A stretch of 64,000 nucleotides of DNA from Microbulbifer harenosus. GTDB taxonomy: Bacteria > Pseudomonadota > Gammaproteobacteria > Pseudomonadales > Cellvibrionaceae. The notes beneath the pieces were generated by a model, which saw nothing but the letters and a program-made list of their open reading frames with translations, was not told where the DNA came from and did not search any database. The stretch's first letter is position 1, and each line of letters starts with the position of its first letter. Where the stretch lies: NCBI RefSeq assembly GCF_005771435.1, contig NZ_VANI01000014.1:1-64000 (forward strand), given 5' to 3'. Of the stretch, positions 24,845 to 32,477 are shown piece after piece. Made by a program: the position numbers and the translations under genes.

Positions 24845-24866
24845 TCTCACTCCCAATCTTGAACTA

Positions 24867-24934
24867 CATACGGCCCGTATCTGAGTGTTGACATACGAGC
24901 CGTATGCGAAATAATCTACATACGCGACGTATGT
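24867..24934. promoter_or_regulatory. Three tandem operators for the TetR-type regulator
   Basis: The palindrome CATACG-N3-CGTATG occurs three times: 24867-24881 (last base changed), 24892-24906 and 24919-24933. The third extends to ACATACG-N3-CGTATGT. Centres are at 24874, 24899 and 24926, 25 and 27 bp apart. The middle copy lies between the -35 and -10 of the ridA promoter. Confidence 0.88.
24888..24915 (+). promoter_or_regulatory. Promoter of the ridA-like gene
   Basis: Perfect -35 TTGACA (24888-24893), 16-bp spacer, -10 AATAAT (24910-24915). A TetR-type operator occupies the spacer, so bound repressor would block RNA polymerase. Confidence 0.75.
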
Positions 24935-25041
24935 GAGGTGGCCTCACTGCACCGTATAACAAAACTTGGGCTTGCTTGTGAAGCAAAAAGGCGCTTCTTG
25001 GCTGCTACCCCATTTATTGACTGTTGATTCAGAGGTTTAAC

Positions 25042-25440
25042 ATGACCCAACGCAAAGCAATTTTCCCTGCAGATAGGCACGCACTGTACGAGGAGCATGG
25101 TTACTCAGCAGCGATTCAATCCGGTGACCTTCTGTTTGTATCAGGGCAGGTAGGCAGCCGCTCGGACGGCAGTCCCGAGCCGGAGTTTAAGCGTCAGGTT
25201 GAGCTGGCCTTTGAAAACCTTAAGGCCGTATTGGCGGCTGCTGGCTGTACATTAAATGACATCATCGATGTAACAACCTTTCACACAGATCCTGAAAATC
25301 AATTTGAGGCAATCATGGAAGTGAAGGGAAGGGTATTCAGTACTCGCCCCTACCCAAACTGGACGGCTGTCGGTGTGAGCTGGCTGGCGGGTTTTGACTT
25401 TGAGATTAAGGTTATTGCCAGAATTCCGCCAAAGGATTAA
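25042..25440 (+). CDS. RidA-family enamine/imine deaminase-like protein
   Basis: A 132-residue RidA/YjgF/UK114-type protein. The family hydrolyses reactive enamines and imines, forming trimers with a site between subunits. Seen are GDLLFVSGQVG (about residue 30), AFENLKAVLAAAGCTLNDIIDVTTFH (about 62-87) and the ending FEIKVIARIPP. The Arg that binds carboxylate in true RidA (position 105 in E. coli) is likely the R of FSTRPYPNWTAVGV. ATG at 25042 is preceded by AGAGG. Its promoter carries the TetR operators, so it is induced by an unknown ligand, unlike housekeeping ridA. Confidence 0.88.
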   Translation: MTQRKAIFPADRHALYEEHGYSAAIQSGDLLFVSGQVGSRSDGSPEPEFKRQVELAFENLKAVLAAAGCTLNDIIDVTTFHTDPENQFEAIMEVKGRVFSTRPYPNWTAVGVSWLAGFDFEIKVIARIPPKD

Positions 25441-25529
25441 GAGCTAAAAAGTAAACCTCCGCAATCACAAGGCTATTGTTAAGTTCAATGAGATAGTTGA
25501 GTGATTCCTGATTTTGGCGGTGGTGTACA

Positions 25530-25622
25530 CAGTTGATGCTCGGTACATGGCAGGGGATTTATCTGTGGGAGCACCGGCACCACCGGGGCGAGCGGCGGGT
25601 AATTGTGCATGTGGGTAGCTGA
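25530..25622 (+). pseudogene. 3' fragment of a second yjbQ copy
   Basis: The stretch reads QLMLGTWQGIYLWEHRHH and on to VIVHVGS and a TGA stop, matching the last ~30 residues of the intact YjbQ at 20044-20457 in the same frame, with many silent differences at DNA level. No start or upstream part is present. It lies just before a REP-like inverted repeat and the tus genes. It marks the right edge of a 5-kb segment bounded by two yjbQ ends. Confidence 0.85.
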
Positions 25623-25641
25623 GCTGTCGGAAAAATTCCGT

Positions 25642-25710
25642 TGTAGGAGCCTGCCTTGCAGGCGAACAGTTCGGAGCAGGGAAGGTTCGCCTGCAGGGCA
25701 GGCTCCTACA
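25642..25710. repeat. Paired inverted REP-like element
   Basis: TGTAGGAGCCTGCCTTGCAG with GCGAAC (25642-25667) faces its near-perfect reverse complement (25685-25710), one mismatch in 26 bases, around a 17-base centre. This is the GTAGGAGC type of repetitive extragenic palindrome common in gammaproteobacteria, arranged as an inverted pair. It lies 23 bp beyond the tusE stop. Confidence 0.8.
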
Positions 25711-25733
25711 GAGGGGATGTGATCCGGGAATTT

Positions 25734-26069
25734 TCAGAGGCAGTTGGTGGGTTTGGGCAGGCCCGCGATCTTGCTGCCGATTTTTGCCGGGCTTGGCGGG
25801 AACAACTGCATCAGGAATATGCTGCGGCCTTTCTCCGGGCCCAGGTGCTGGTCGATATATTTGACCAGCGGGCGCATCGCCGGGGACAGCTCGAACTCCC
25901 GATAAAAATCCTGCAACAGGCGGATCACATCCCAGTGGTCTTCAGTAAGAACAATGTTTTCCTGCGCAGCCAGCGCTTCCGCCACCTGCGGGCTCCAGTC
26001 GCCCAGGTTGCGCAGAAAGCCCTCTTTATCCAGCGGGATCTCGCGGCCTTCGATCACCAGGTTTTCCAT
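25734..26069 (-). CDS. tusE: TusE/DsrC-family sulfur relay protein
   Basis: The last carrier in the sulfur relay that passes persulfide from TusBCD to MnmA for 2-thiouridine in tRNA. The 111-residue length is right. The acceptor Cys is the penultimate residue in the PTNCL ending, and WDVIRLLQDFYREFELSP matches the family helix-turn-helix-like region. It is the last gene of tusDCBE on the - strand, 5 bp after tusB. Confidence 0.95.
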   Translation of the reverse strand: MENLVIEGREIPLDKEGFLRNLGDWSPQVAEALAAQENIVLTEDHWDVIRLLQDFYREFELSPAMRPLVKYIDQHLGPEKGRSIFLMQLFPPSPAKIGSKIAGLPKPTNCL

Positions 26070-26074
26070 AGCTT

Positions 26075-26353
26075 TTACCGGAACCAGCTGACGATGGGAT
26101 TGTGTTCGGCGCAGAGCGCCACCCAGCGGGCTTCATCAATGGTTTCGATGCTCTCCGGAACGGTTACGCCACGCGCGATTGCGTCGGCGCCGAGGCAGAA
26201 ACTGTTGTCGGCCGATGCCGACAGCCGCGGGTCATTGACCGCATAAACGCCGTCTTCGATCAGCACCACAGCGTCGCCGGGGTGGAGCGCATTCAGGCAG
26301 TCACTCAGGGCACTGCCGGCATAGGGGGACTGATTAACGATATGCAAGGTCAT
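26075..26353 (-). CDS. tusB: Sulfurtransferase complex subunit TusB
   Basis: A 92-residue DsrH/TusB subunit of the TusBCD hexamer, which takes sulfur from TusA to TusE. LHIVNQSPY at the start and CLNALHPGDAVVLIEDGVYAV (about 19-39) match the family. It sits 1 bp after tusC and 5 bp before tusE, so the four tus genes are co-transcribed. Confidence 0.92.
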   Translation of the reverse strand: MTLHIVNQSPYAGSALSDCLNALHPGDAVVLIEDGVYAVNDPRLSASADNSFCLGADAIARGVTVPESIETIDEARWVALCAEHNPIVSWFR

Positions 26354-26354
26354 T

Positions 26355-26717
26355 TCAAAAACTCAGTACCTGGTCGAACCCGGCAATAAACGCGCCGGGA
26401 TTCTGCAGCAGTTTCAGTTCTGTGCCGGGGAGGCTCAACTGCGCCGGGTCGATGCCGCGTTCCCGCAGGCTGCGCTCACACAGATGCAGGGTCTCCACGC
26501 CGAACATGGGCAGCGCGGCTAGATTCCGGCGCAGGTTTTTCTCGCCGATCTGCTGGGCATCCTGCTCCAGCAGCAGGAACACACCGTCGTTGATCAGCAG
26601 TACCGCGGGAACTTGATCCATGGCAGCACACGCGAGGATCGCTTCCAGCCCTTCGCGGGCGAGGGCATTGCCGTAGGGCGCGTGGCGGCAGATGGCGAGT
26701 ATGGATTTGCGGGGCAT
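26355..26717 (-). CDS. tusC: Sulfurtransferase complex subunit TusC
   Basis: A 120-residue DsrF/TusC subunit of the TusBCD complex. Typical segments are CRHAPYGNALAREGLEAILA (about 10-29) and LINDGVFLLLEQDAQQIG. ATG at 26717 has GGAGG 8 bases upstream and lies just after the tusD stop (26722); a TTG at 26732 would overlap tusD and is less likely. No catalytic Cys is expected in this subunit. Confidence 0.92.
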   Translation of the reverse strand: MPRKSILAICRHAPYGNALAREGLEAILACAAMDQVPAVLLINDGVFLLLEQDAQQIGEKNLRRNLAALPMFGVETLHLCERSLRERGIDPAQLSLPGTELKLLQNPGAFIAGFDQVLSF

Positions 26718-26721
26718 AGCA

Positions 26722-27114
26722 TCAGCCTCCAAAGGTCACAACGCGGTCGCTAAGCGCCGCGGCTTCTGCCAGTTGCCCAAGCCCCGCCAGGGTAAATCCG
26801 GCGGCGATATTTACGGCGGGCTTTTCCAGGCGTTTGGCTTCGCTCTCACTCAGCACACCGCGGCGTTGTGCGGCGGCGATGCACAGGGTGAGGTCCAGAT
26901 TGTGCGCTTGTTGCAGTTGCTGCCACTGGGCGAGCAGATCCTGTTCATCCTGCGGTGGCGCGGCCAGGGCGCTGCCGTTGTGGATGCCGTCGCCGTAGAA
27001 AAACACCCGGTAGATTTCATGGCCGGACGCGAGCACGGCACGGGCGAAGCGCAGCGCGGTGGCGGCGCCTTCGGAGGCGTGGGGTGCGCCGTAAATAACG
27101 AGGGTGAACTGCAT
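26722..27114 (-). CDS. tusD: Sulfurtransferase complex subunit TusD
   Basis: A 130-residue DsrE/TusD subunit and the one that carries the persulfide. The active Cys is in LTLCIAAAQRRGV (about residue 78). FTLVIYGAPHASEGAATALRF at the N-terminus and FFYGDGIHNG (about 39) are family marks. First gene of the tusDCBE unit; a terminator of the upstream yccA-like gene lies 40 bp before it. Confidence 0.94.
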   Translation of the reverse strand: MQFTLVIYGAPHASEGAATALRFARAVLASGHEIYRVFFYGDGIHNGSALAAPPQDEQDLLAQWQQLQQAHNLDLTLCIAAAQRRGVLSESEAKRLEKPAVNIAAGFTLAGLGQLAEAAALSDRVVTFGG

Positions 27115-27154
27115 GGGCGGTAGTTTCTTTGCCAGAGAATCGTCTTCTGCCGAT

Positions 27155-27182
27155 AAAAAAATGCCCCGCAGAGCGGGGCACT
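27155..27182 (-). terminator. Terminator after the BAX-inhibitor-1 gene
   Basis: Perfect stem TGCCCCGC/GCGGGGCA with loop AGA (27162-27180); on the - strand it is followed by T7. It separates the yccA-like gene from tusD. Confidence 0.88.
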
Positions 27183-27206
27183 GTTTGATCCTGTAGCGCG
27201 TGCCGA

Positions 27207-27887
27207 TTAATCGTCGGAAGCGAATCCGAAGATGTGCAGCAGGCTGGTGAACAGGTTCAGGATGTTCAGGTACAGGGAGGTGGTGGCCATGATGTAGTTG
27301 GTTTCACCGCCGTTCACGATACGGCTGGTGTCGTACAGGATGAAACCGGAGAACAGCAGGGCAATCACACCGCTCAGGGCCACGCTCGCCAGCGGCATGT
27401 ACACACCGAAGAAGCTGGCAATCATCATGCCGAGGGCGCACACCAGTACCGCGATCAGGCCGACAAACAGGAAGCCGCCCATAAAGCTGAAATCCTTGCG
27501 GGTGGTCAGCACGTAGGCGGACAGCGCGAAGAAGATCAGCGCGGTGGTGCCCAGCGCCTGCATAACGACCTGGCCACCGCCGGGCAGGCCGACATAGTGG
27601 TTCAGCATCGGGCCGAGAGAGGCGCCCAACAGGCCGGTGAACGCGAACACCACACCCACGCCGGCGGCGGAGTTGGCGGTGCGCGGCAGTACGAACCAAA
27701 CCAGCGCGATGGCGGCGATGGAGCAGATCAGGCTCATGCCACGGCCCATGCCGATGGCCATGGATACACCAGCGGTGACTGCGCTGAAAAGAACAGTCAT
27801 CGCCAGCAATGCGTAGGTATTACGCAATACCTTGGCGGCTTCCGAGCGTTCCAGCGCTCCGGACTGTGAATAAACTTGCGGCTGCAT
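27207..27887 (-). CDS. BAX inhibitor-1/YccA family membrane protein
   Basis: A 226-residue integral membrane protein with seven hydrophobic segments and a soluble N-terminus of about 25 residues. The ending DTSRIVNGGETNYIMATTSLYLNILNLF carries the conserved Asp pair region of the BI-1 family, which forms a pH-sensitive calcium leak in known structures; E. coli YccA also restrains the FtsH protease. Which role applies here is unknown. Single gene, closed by its own terminator. Confidence 0.92.
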   Translation of the reverse strand: MQPQVYSQSGALERSEAAKVLRNTYALLAMTVLFSAVTAGVSMAIGMGRGMSLICSIAAIALVWFVLPRTANSAAGVGVVFAFTGLLGASLGPMLNHYVGLPGGGQVVMQALGTTALIFFALSAYVLTTRKDFSFMGGFLFVGLIAVLVCALGMMIASFFGVYMPLASVALSGVIALLFSGFILYDTSRIVNGGETNYIMATTSLYLNILNLFTSLLHIFGFASDD

Positions 27888-28019
27888 TAGCGTCTCCTGC
27901 TAGTGAACATAAAATCTTCCGGGATCATATAACCAGTGCATTGGACCTTCAAGTAGGCACCGGGTTCGACCTTCTTTAAAAACTTGGGGCAAAATAGCGC
28001 GTAAAACCGAGGATTGGAA

Positions 28020-28604
28020 ATGAATTTGTCAAAATATCTGTGGGCACTGTTTTTCTGTGCTTTCACTCTGCTTACAACCCCTGCTGTGGCCACTGAGTCA
28101 GAGGCACAGGAGGCGCAAACATCAATAAAACAGGTGCCTTCTGCGGATGAGATGGGGGCGATTGTGGCGAATTACAATCGCCTGCGCCCACAACTGGCCA
28201 CTGGAGGCAGTATAGATCTTGCGGAGGTGAATTCCCTGAAACAGAAGGGCTTCCGCACCATCATTGACTTGCGGACACCGAAGGAGGGCACCGCGGAGGA
28301 AAAGGCGGCGGTTGAGGCGGCCGGAATGCGCTATGTAAACCTTCCTGTTGCCGCCGGTGTGCCCTCCGACGCGTTGATTGCGGAACTCGGAAAAGTGCTT
28401 GAGGATGCTTCTGCTGCACCGGTACTCCTGCACTGTGCGTCCGGCAACCGGGTGGGGGCGGTATGGGCGATCTATCGCACAAGAAGGGGCGTACCGTTGG
28501 AGACTGCGCTAGAGGAAGGGCGCTCCGCCGGCATGCGCGATGCCAGGGAAGCCCAGGTGCGCGAGTTGCTGGAGGCGGGGGATCAGTCGCCCTGTTGCTC
28601 TTGA
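28020..28604 (+). CDS. Periplasmic dual-specificity phosphatase/sulfurtransferase-like protein
   Basis: A 194-residue exported protein. Residues 1-24 form a signal peptide (ending TPAVA). The mature part resembles the DSP/Blh-type tyrosine phosphatase fold: TIIDLRTPKEG (about 81) and the P-loop LLHCASGNRVGAVWAIYR (about 140), which has the HCxxGNR form of the beta-lactamase-hydrolase-like group rather than HCxxGxxR of classic phosphatases. It may act on phospho-substrates or on sulfur; not decidable. ATG at 28020 overlaps a GGAAATG leader. It converges with the fusion gene, their 3' ends overlapping by 22 bases. Confidence 0.75.
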   Translation: MNLSKYLWALFFCAFTLLTTPAVATESEAQEAQTSIKQVPSADEMGAIVANYNRLRPQLATGGSIDLAEVNSLKQKGFRTIIDLRTPKEGTAEEKAAVEAAGMRYVNLPVAAGVPSDALIAELGKVLEDASAAPVLLHCASGNRVGAVWAIYRTRRGVPLETALEEGRSAGMRDAREAQVRELLEAGDQSPCCS

Positions 28605-31153
28605 CCGACATGGCCGGCCACTGGGACCGTCACCCTGAGATCGACGATCAGGGGCAGGTGGTCTGACGCCTGTCGGGTGAGTTCGCTGCGGGGTACGTGG
28701 ATGTCATTGACCTCGAGCTCCGGATCTACAAACACATAATCGATGCGCGCCTTGGGCAGCCGGCTGAAAAAGGTGCCCTTGGGCTTGTGGCCTTTCAGTT
28801 TCAACTGCGTATCGTCAAGCCATTCGGAAACCCGTCTGATCTCCTGGGAGCCGGGCAGGGCGTTGAAGTCCCCCAGGAGTATGCGCGGCCGCTGGCAGTG
28901 GTCGCTGCCCATCCATTCCTTTCCTGTCAGGGCGTCAATCTGCCGCAGGCGCTCTGCTTTGCTGAGCCCGAGGTGGGTATTGAATACCTGTATCTTTACG
29001 CCATGAAAATCCATTTCAATCCATAGCGCGCCCCGCGGTTCGGCAAAACCGGGTAGGCGCGATTTCGTCGGCGGACCCGGGAGTATGCCTTTCTTGACCA
29101 AGCGCACCGGAAAGCGCGACATGATGGCGTCTCCGTAGCGCTCATCCTCCAGGTGCATGGCGGGCTGAAAGTGGAAATCCATGGCCAGCAGCTGCGAGAT
29201 CTGGTGCGCCTGGTCGATACCGCCGGTGCGCTGGCGTCGAACATCCACCTCCTGCAGCGCAACGACATCCGGCGAATAGCGTGCGATGACCCGCGCGATG
29301 CGCTCCGGCGAGAGCTTGCCATCGGTGCCCTCGCAGATGTGCACGTTATACGTCATTACCCGCAGGATTTTTGTCGTCGTGGGGTGTTTTGTTGTTTCGC
29401 CCTCACGGGAGGCAGGCGCCGATACCGTAGACGAGAGTGTTTCGGCATTGCCCGATGAGACCACCGTAACCGCCGGTGGCGATTTCAGTTTCCGCGCGGG
29501 CTGCGCGCGCAAGAACCTGAGCGCCGCATCGCGGATATCCTTTGGTCGCCAGTGTTCTTTGCCGTCACTGGGGAAGTGGATGTCGCCGGGCATCAATGCG
29601 AAGGCGTGGGTCTCATTGGGGCCAGCGCCACCGTGGCTGCCACTTTCGATTGCAAAACTGATGCTCTCGTGGCCGGCGCACCAGCCACTGATGACAAAAT
29701 CGCCGGCGTCCGGATGACGGCAAAGGTTCGCCAGATCCTCTACGGCTTCATCGACAAACGGGTGTTCGTCGCCGAACACGAGATGTCCGTCTTCTGGCAG
29801 AGAGAAGGCACCTTGGCGCCACCAGCCGCGCACTTTGGTTATCGCGTTGCCGTCGGGGCCCATCTCCGTGGCGTTGGGGTCTTCATAGAGCACCATGGGG
29901 GCTTTGGTTTTTTCGACGATCAGCCTGGCGATCTCGGCGTGAGGAGTATCTCTGCAACGGATGTTGTACAACAGCGCCAGCGGACCCATGGCCGAGAGCG
30001 CCATGGGGCTCTCTCCTGTGCGTTGACTTTGTTGTGTGCCGACGGGGAAGAGCTTCTGTACCCACTGGCCGCCAAACAGGCGTATGCGCTGTAGCTGTAT
30101 GCCGTGATTACCATTGGCGAGATAGCCCTTGGGGCTTTGCGGCAGATTGGAGAGTGCTTCGCTCACCGCATCGGCAAGGCTGCGCCCGTGCAGGGTCTCA
30201 TAGGGAATACTGTCTTCCTGGCCGTGATCTGAGTAGATCCACACATCGTAGTGACGGCGCGAGGAGCGGTGTGCTGCGCGCCAGATACGCGCGATGGCGT
30301 CATCGATACCCTTCAGTGTCCAGTGGGCGAATTTGGAACTGGGGCCGCGGCGGTGGGCCTGCTCGTCGTACCCCAGAAAGTTGATATAGATTACCGGCAG
30401 GCCGCGGGCGATGTCGATCTTTACGCCCACGGTGGAGAGTTCGCGCAGCAGTATGGTGATACCGATGCGTGTTGGGATAAACATCAGCTCGCGGATAAAG
30501 TCCTGGCCGTCGGTGAGACCGCGGAAAAAGTCCACCACGGATAACATCAACTCAAGCAGCACCAGCGCGCCGGTGCGGATCAGACTCCAGATGTTCGCCA
30601 GCAGCAGCACCAGCAGCGCTAGTGGCCCCGCCTGTTTTAAGCTCGGACCCCATCCCTGGGAGGCAGGGCAGAAGTGCGCCTCATCGTTATCGGCACCGGC
30701 GCGAAATACACTGACGTAACAGCTGCCGCGCTTCAGCAGCGGTTCGTGGCCTGTGCTTTTGAGCTGCTGCTCCACCTTCGTGGCTGCGTTGGATTCGTAC
30801 ATCCGCAGCATTTCCTGCGAATCGGTGGACATAAAGCCGAAGGCCGGCACAGCCGCTTTCACGCCGTAGAAAATCTCCGCCTGTACGGCAGGCGTGGTTG
30901 CCGGAACGCCGGAATACATATGGTCCAGATGGTAGTGCTCGCGCTCAATCAGTCGTTTCAGGAAAGGCATTTTGCCGTCGGCGAGCGCGCGGTCGAGCTG
31001 TGGGCGGCCGAGGCCGTCGATCTGGATCAAAACCAGTGCGGGCGCGTCGGGATCGCGCTCGTTGATCTGTAATTTGAGCATCCGCGCCAGCCACTCACTG
31101 CGGCTGATCTTGCGACGCCAACGGCGCAGAGTACTCTCAAGGCGGGTAATCAT
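28583..31153 (-). CDS. Alkaline-phosphatase-superfamily phosphodiesterase fused to an EEP-family phosphatase
   Basis: An 856-residue two-enzyme fusion. Residues about 38-320 are a type I phosphodiesterase/nucleotide pyrophosphatase domain: LIQIDGLGRPQ (metal Asp), PATTPA (Thr nucleophile), GYDEQAHRRGP and YSDHGQED (metal ligands). A hydrophobic stretch at about 171-215 likely anchors it in the membrane. Residues about 596-850 are an endonuclease/exonuclease/phosphatase domain: MTYNVH, LQEVDVRR, NTHLG, LGDFNALPGS and SDHLPL, all catalytic blocks present. It is the last gene of a - strand unit with a glycosyltransferase, a glycosidase and a VTT protein. Substrates could be phospholipids or phospho-glycans; this is inference. 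Confidence 0.88.
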   Translation of the reverse strand: MITRLESTLRRWRRKISRSEWLARMLKLQINERDPDAPALVLIQIDGLGRPQLDRALADGKMPFLKRLIEREHYHLDHMYSGVPATTPAVQAEIFYGVKAAVPAFGFMSTDSQEMLRMYESNAATKVEQQLKSTGHEPLLKRGSCYVSVFRAGADNDEAHFCPASQGWGPSLKQAGPLALLVLLLANIWSLIRTGALVLLELMLSVVDFFRGLTDGQDFIRELMFIPTRIGITILLRELSTVGVKIDIARGLPVIYINFLGYDEQAHRRGPSSKFAHWTLKGIDDAIARIWRAAHRSSRRHYDVWIYSDHGQEDSIPYETLHGRSLADAVSEALSNLPQSPKGYLANGNHGIQLQRIRLFGGQWVQKLFPVGTQQSQRTGESPMALSAMGPLALLYNIRCRDTPHAEIARLIVEKTKAPMVLYEDPNATEMGPDGNAITKVRGWWRQGAFSLPEDGHLVFGDEHPFVDEAVEDLANLCRHPDAGDFVISGWCAGHESISFAIESGSHGGAGPNETHAFALMPGDIHFPSDGKEHWRPKDIRDAALRFLRAQPARKLKSPPAVTVVSSGNAETLSSTVSAPASREGETTKHPTTTKILRVMTYNVHICEGTDGKLSPERIARVIARYSPDVVALQEVDVRRQRTGGIDQAHQISQLLAMDFHFQPAMHLEDERYGDAIMSRFPVRLVKKGILPGPPTKSRLPGFAEPRGALWIEMDFHGVKIQVFNTHLGLSKAERLRQIDALTGKEWMGSDHCQRPRILLGDFNALPGSQEIRRVSEWLDDTQLKLKGHKPKGTFFSRLPKARIDYVFVDPELEVNDIHVPRSELTRQASDHLPLIVDLRVTVPVAGHVGQEQQGD

Positions 31154-31196
31154 GGTGCTGCGTCCACCTGTCCTTCAGCTGTCATTCTTCCGCGAC

Positions 31197-32477
31197 TCAT
31201 TTTTTCAATGCATGATCCGGGTCGAGCGCGGCGGTGGCCGCACCGGTGACGCCTTCGAGAATTTCCCACTGTGCGCCGATGGTATTGCGCAGACGCATCC
31301 ACTGGGCGTAAAGGGAGTCGTCCAGTGGCCAGTGTTGGTGAACAAGAGACTGGTAGTGCCGAAGTGCGGAGGCTGCGCAGTTTTCCATGGAGAAGCGCTC
31401 CGCGGTCTGCAATGCGGCTTGGCACAGGCGCTGGTATTCCTCCGGTGCGAGATCGTGTACCCACTGCAGGGCCGCGATCATTTCGCGGGTGCTGTGCTTC
31501 AGTACCAGGCGGCCATTGATCCGATCCTCCACCACTTCCCGGCAGCCGCTTGCGTCCAGTGCCACTACGGGTACGCCCGCGGCCATGGCTTCAGTCAGCA
31601 CCATTCCCTGGGTTTCACTGGTGGAGGAAAATCCGAAAACATTCATCGCGCTGTAGGCATCGCGCTGGGCGTCGCCCTGGAGTGTACCGGTGAGGTGCAG
31701 GCGTGAAGAGAGGCTCTGTGTATCGAAGAGGCTCCGTATCCGTTGCTGCATTGGGCCTGCACCGACCACCAGGAAATGTATGTCGTCGTTGCGGTGCATC
31801 AGTTCGATCACGACGTCGGTTAAAAAATCCAGATTTTTCTCTTCCGCAAGCCGCCCGAGATGGCCAATAACGAAAGCAGACTGTGGGATGTTGTACTGCT
31901 GGCGGGCGCTGGCGCCGTCGCCATGGCGATAGTTTTCTAACTGTACACCGGTAGGCACTACGGCGATGGGGCGCTTTACACCGCGTTCGCGCAACAGGTC
32001 GGCGACGCTCTCGCTCGGGGCAAATACCATACTTGCCAGGTTGCCATAGCGGGTCGCGAGTTCGATCACAAAGCGCTTGAGTGTCTCTGAATCCGCCGGT
32101 ACGTAATGGGTGTAGCGTTCGTACAGGGTGTGGTGAGTGAAAATCAGCGGCAATTCCCGGCTGCGGGCAATGCGCAGGGCGGTCATGCCGAGCAGGAACG
32201 GGTGGTGTGAATGGACCAGGTCCGGCTCAAAAAAATCGAGCCTCTCCGTCAGCTCGCCGGATAAGGGCAGGGCCACGGAAAAGTCACTGCCGTTGAAATT
32301 CTGGATGGCGGGAATACGCACAACATCTTTTTCGTTGTCGATTTTCTCCGCAAACTCCGGAGCCACCACGAGAACCTGATGTCCCTGCCGACGGTATTCC
32401 CGGCTAAAGGCATCCACTGATCGCGCCACGCCACCCACATGGGGCAGGTAGGTGTTGGTGAGCATGACGATGTTCAC
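31197..32477 (-). CDS. GT4-family glycosyltransferase
   Basis: A 426-residue retaining glycosyltransferase of the GT-B fold. The N-terminal glycine loop reads YLPHVGGVARSV (about residue 10), and the C-terminal nucleotide-sugar site has the E-x7-E motif in SETQGMVLTEAMAAGVPVVA (about 286-305). Related enzymes make glycolipids by moving a sugar to diacylglycerol or phosphatidylinositol, or build polysaccharides. Its start overlaps the stop of the glycosidase gene by 4 bases, so the two are coupled. A glycolipid role would fit the phosphodiesterase and VTT neighbours but is not shown. Confidence 0.9.
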   Translation of the reverse strand: MNIVMLTNTYLPHVGGVARSVDAFSREYRRQGHQVLVVAPEFAEKIDNEKDVVRIPAIQNFNGSDFSVALPLSGELTERLDFFEPDLVHSHHPFLLGMTALRIARSRELPLIFTHHTLYERYTHYVPADSETLKRFVIELATRYGNLASMVFAPSESVADLLRERGVKRPIAVVPTGVQLENYRHGDGASARQQYNIPQSAFVIGHLGRLAEEKNLDFLTDVVIELMHRNDDIHFLVVGAGPMQQRIRSLFDTQSLSSRLHLTGTLQGDAQRDAYSAMNVFGFSSTSETQGMVLTEAMAAGVPVVALDASGCREVVEDRINGRLVLKHSTREMIAALQWVHDLAPEEYQRLCQAALQTAERFSMENCAASALRHYQSLVHQHWPLDDSLYAQWMRLRNTIGAQWEILEGVTGAATAALDPDHALKK

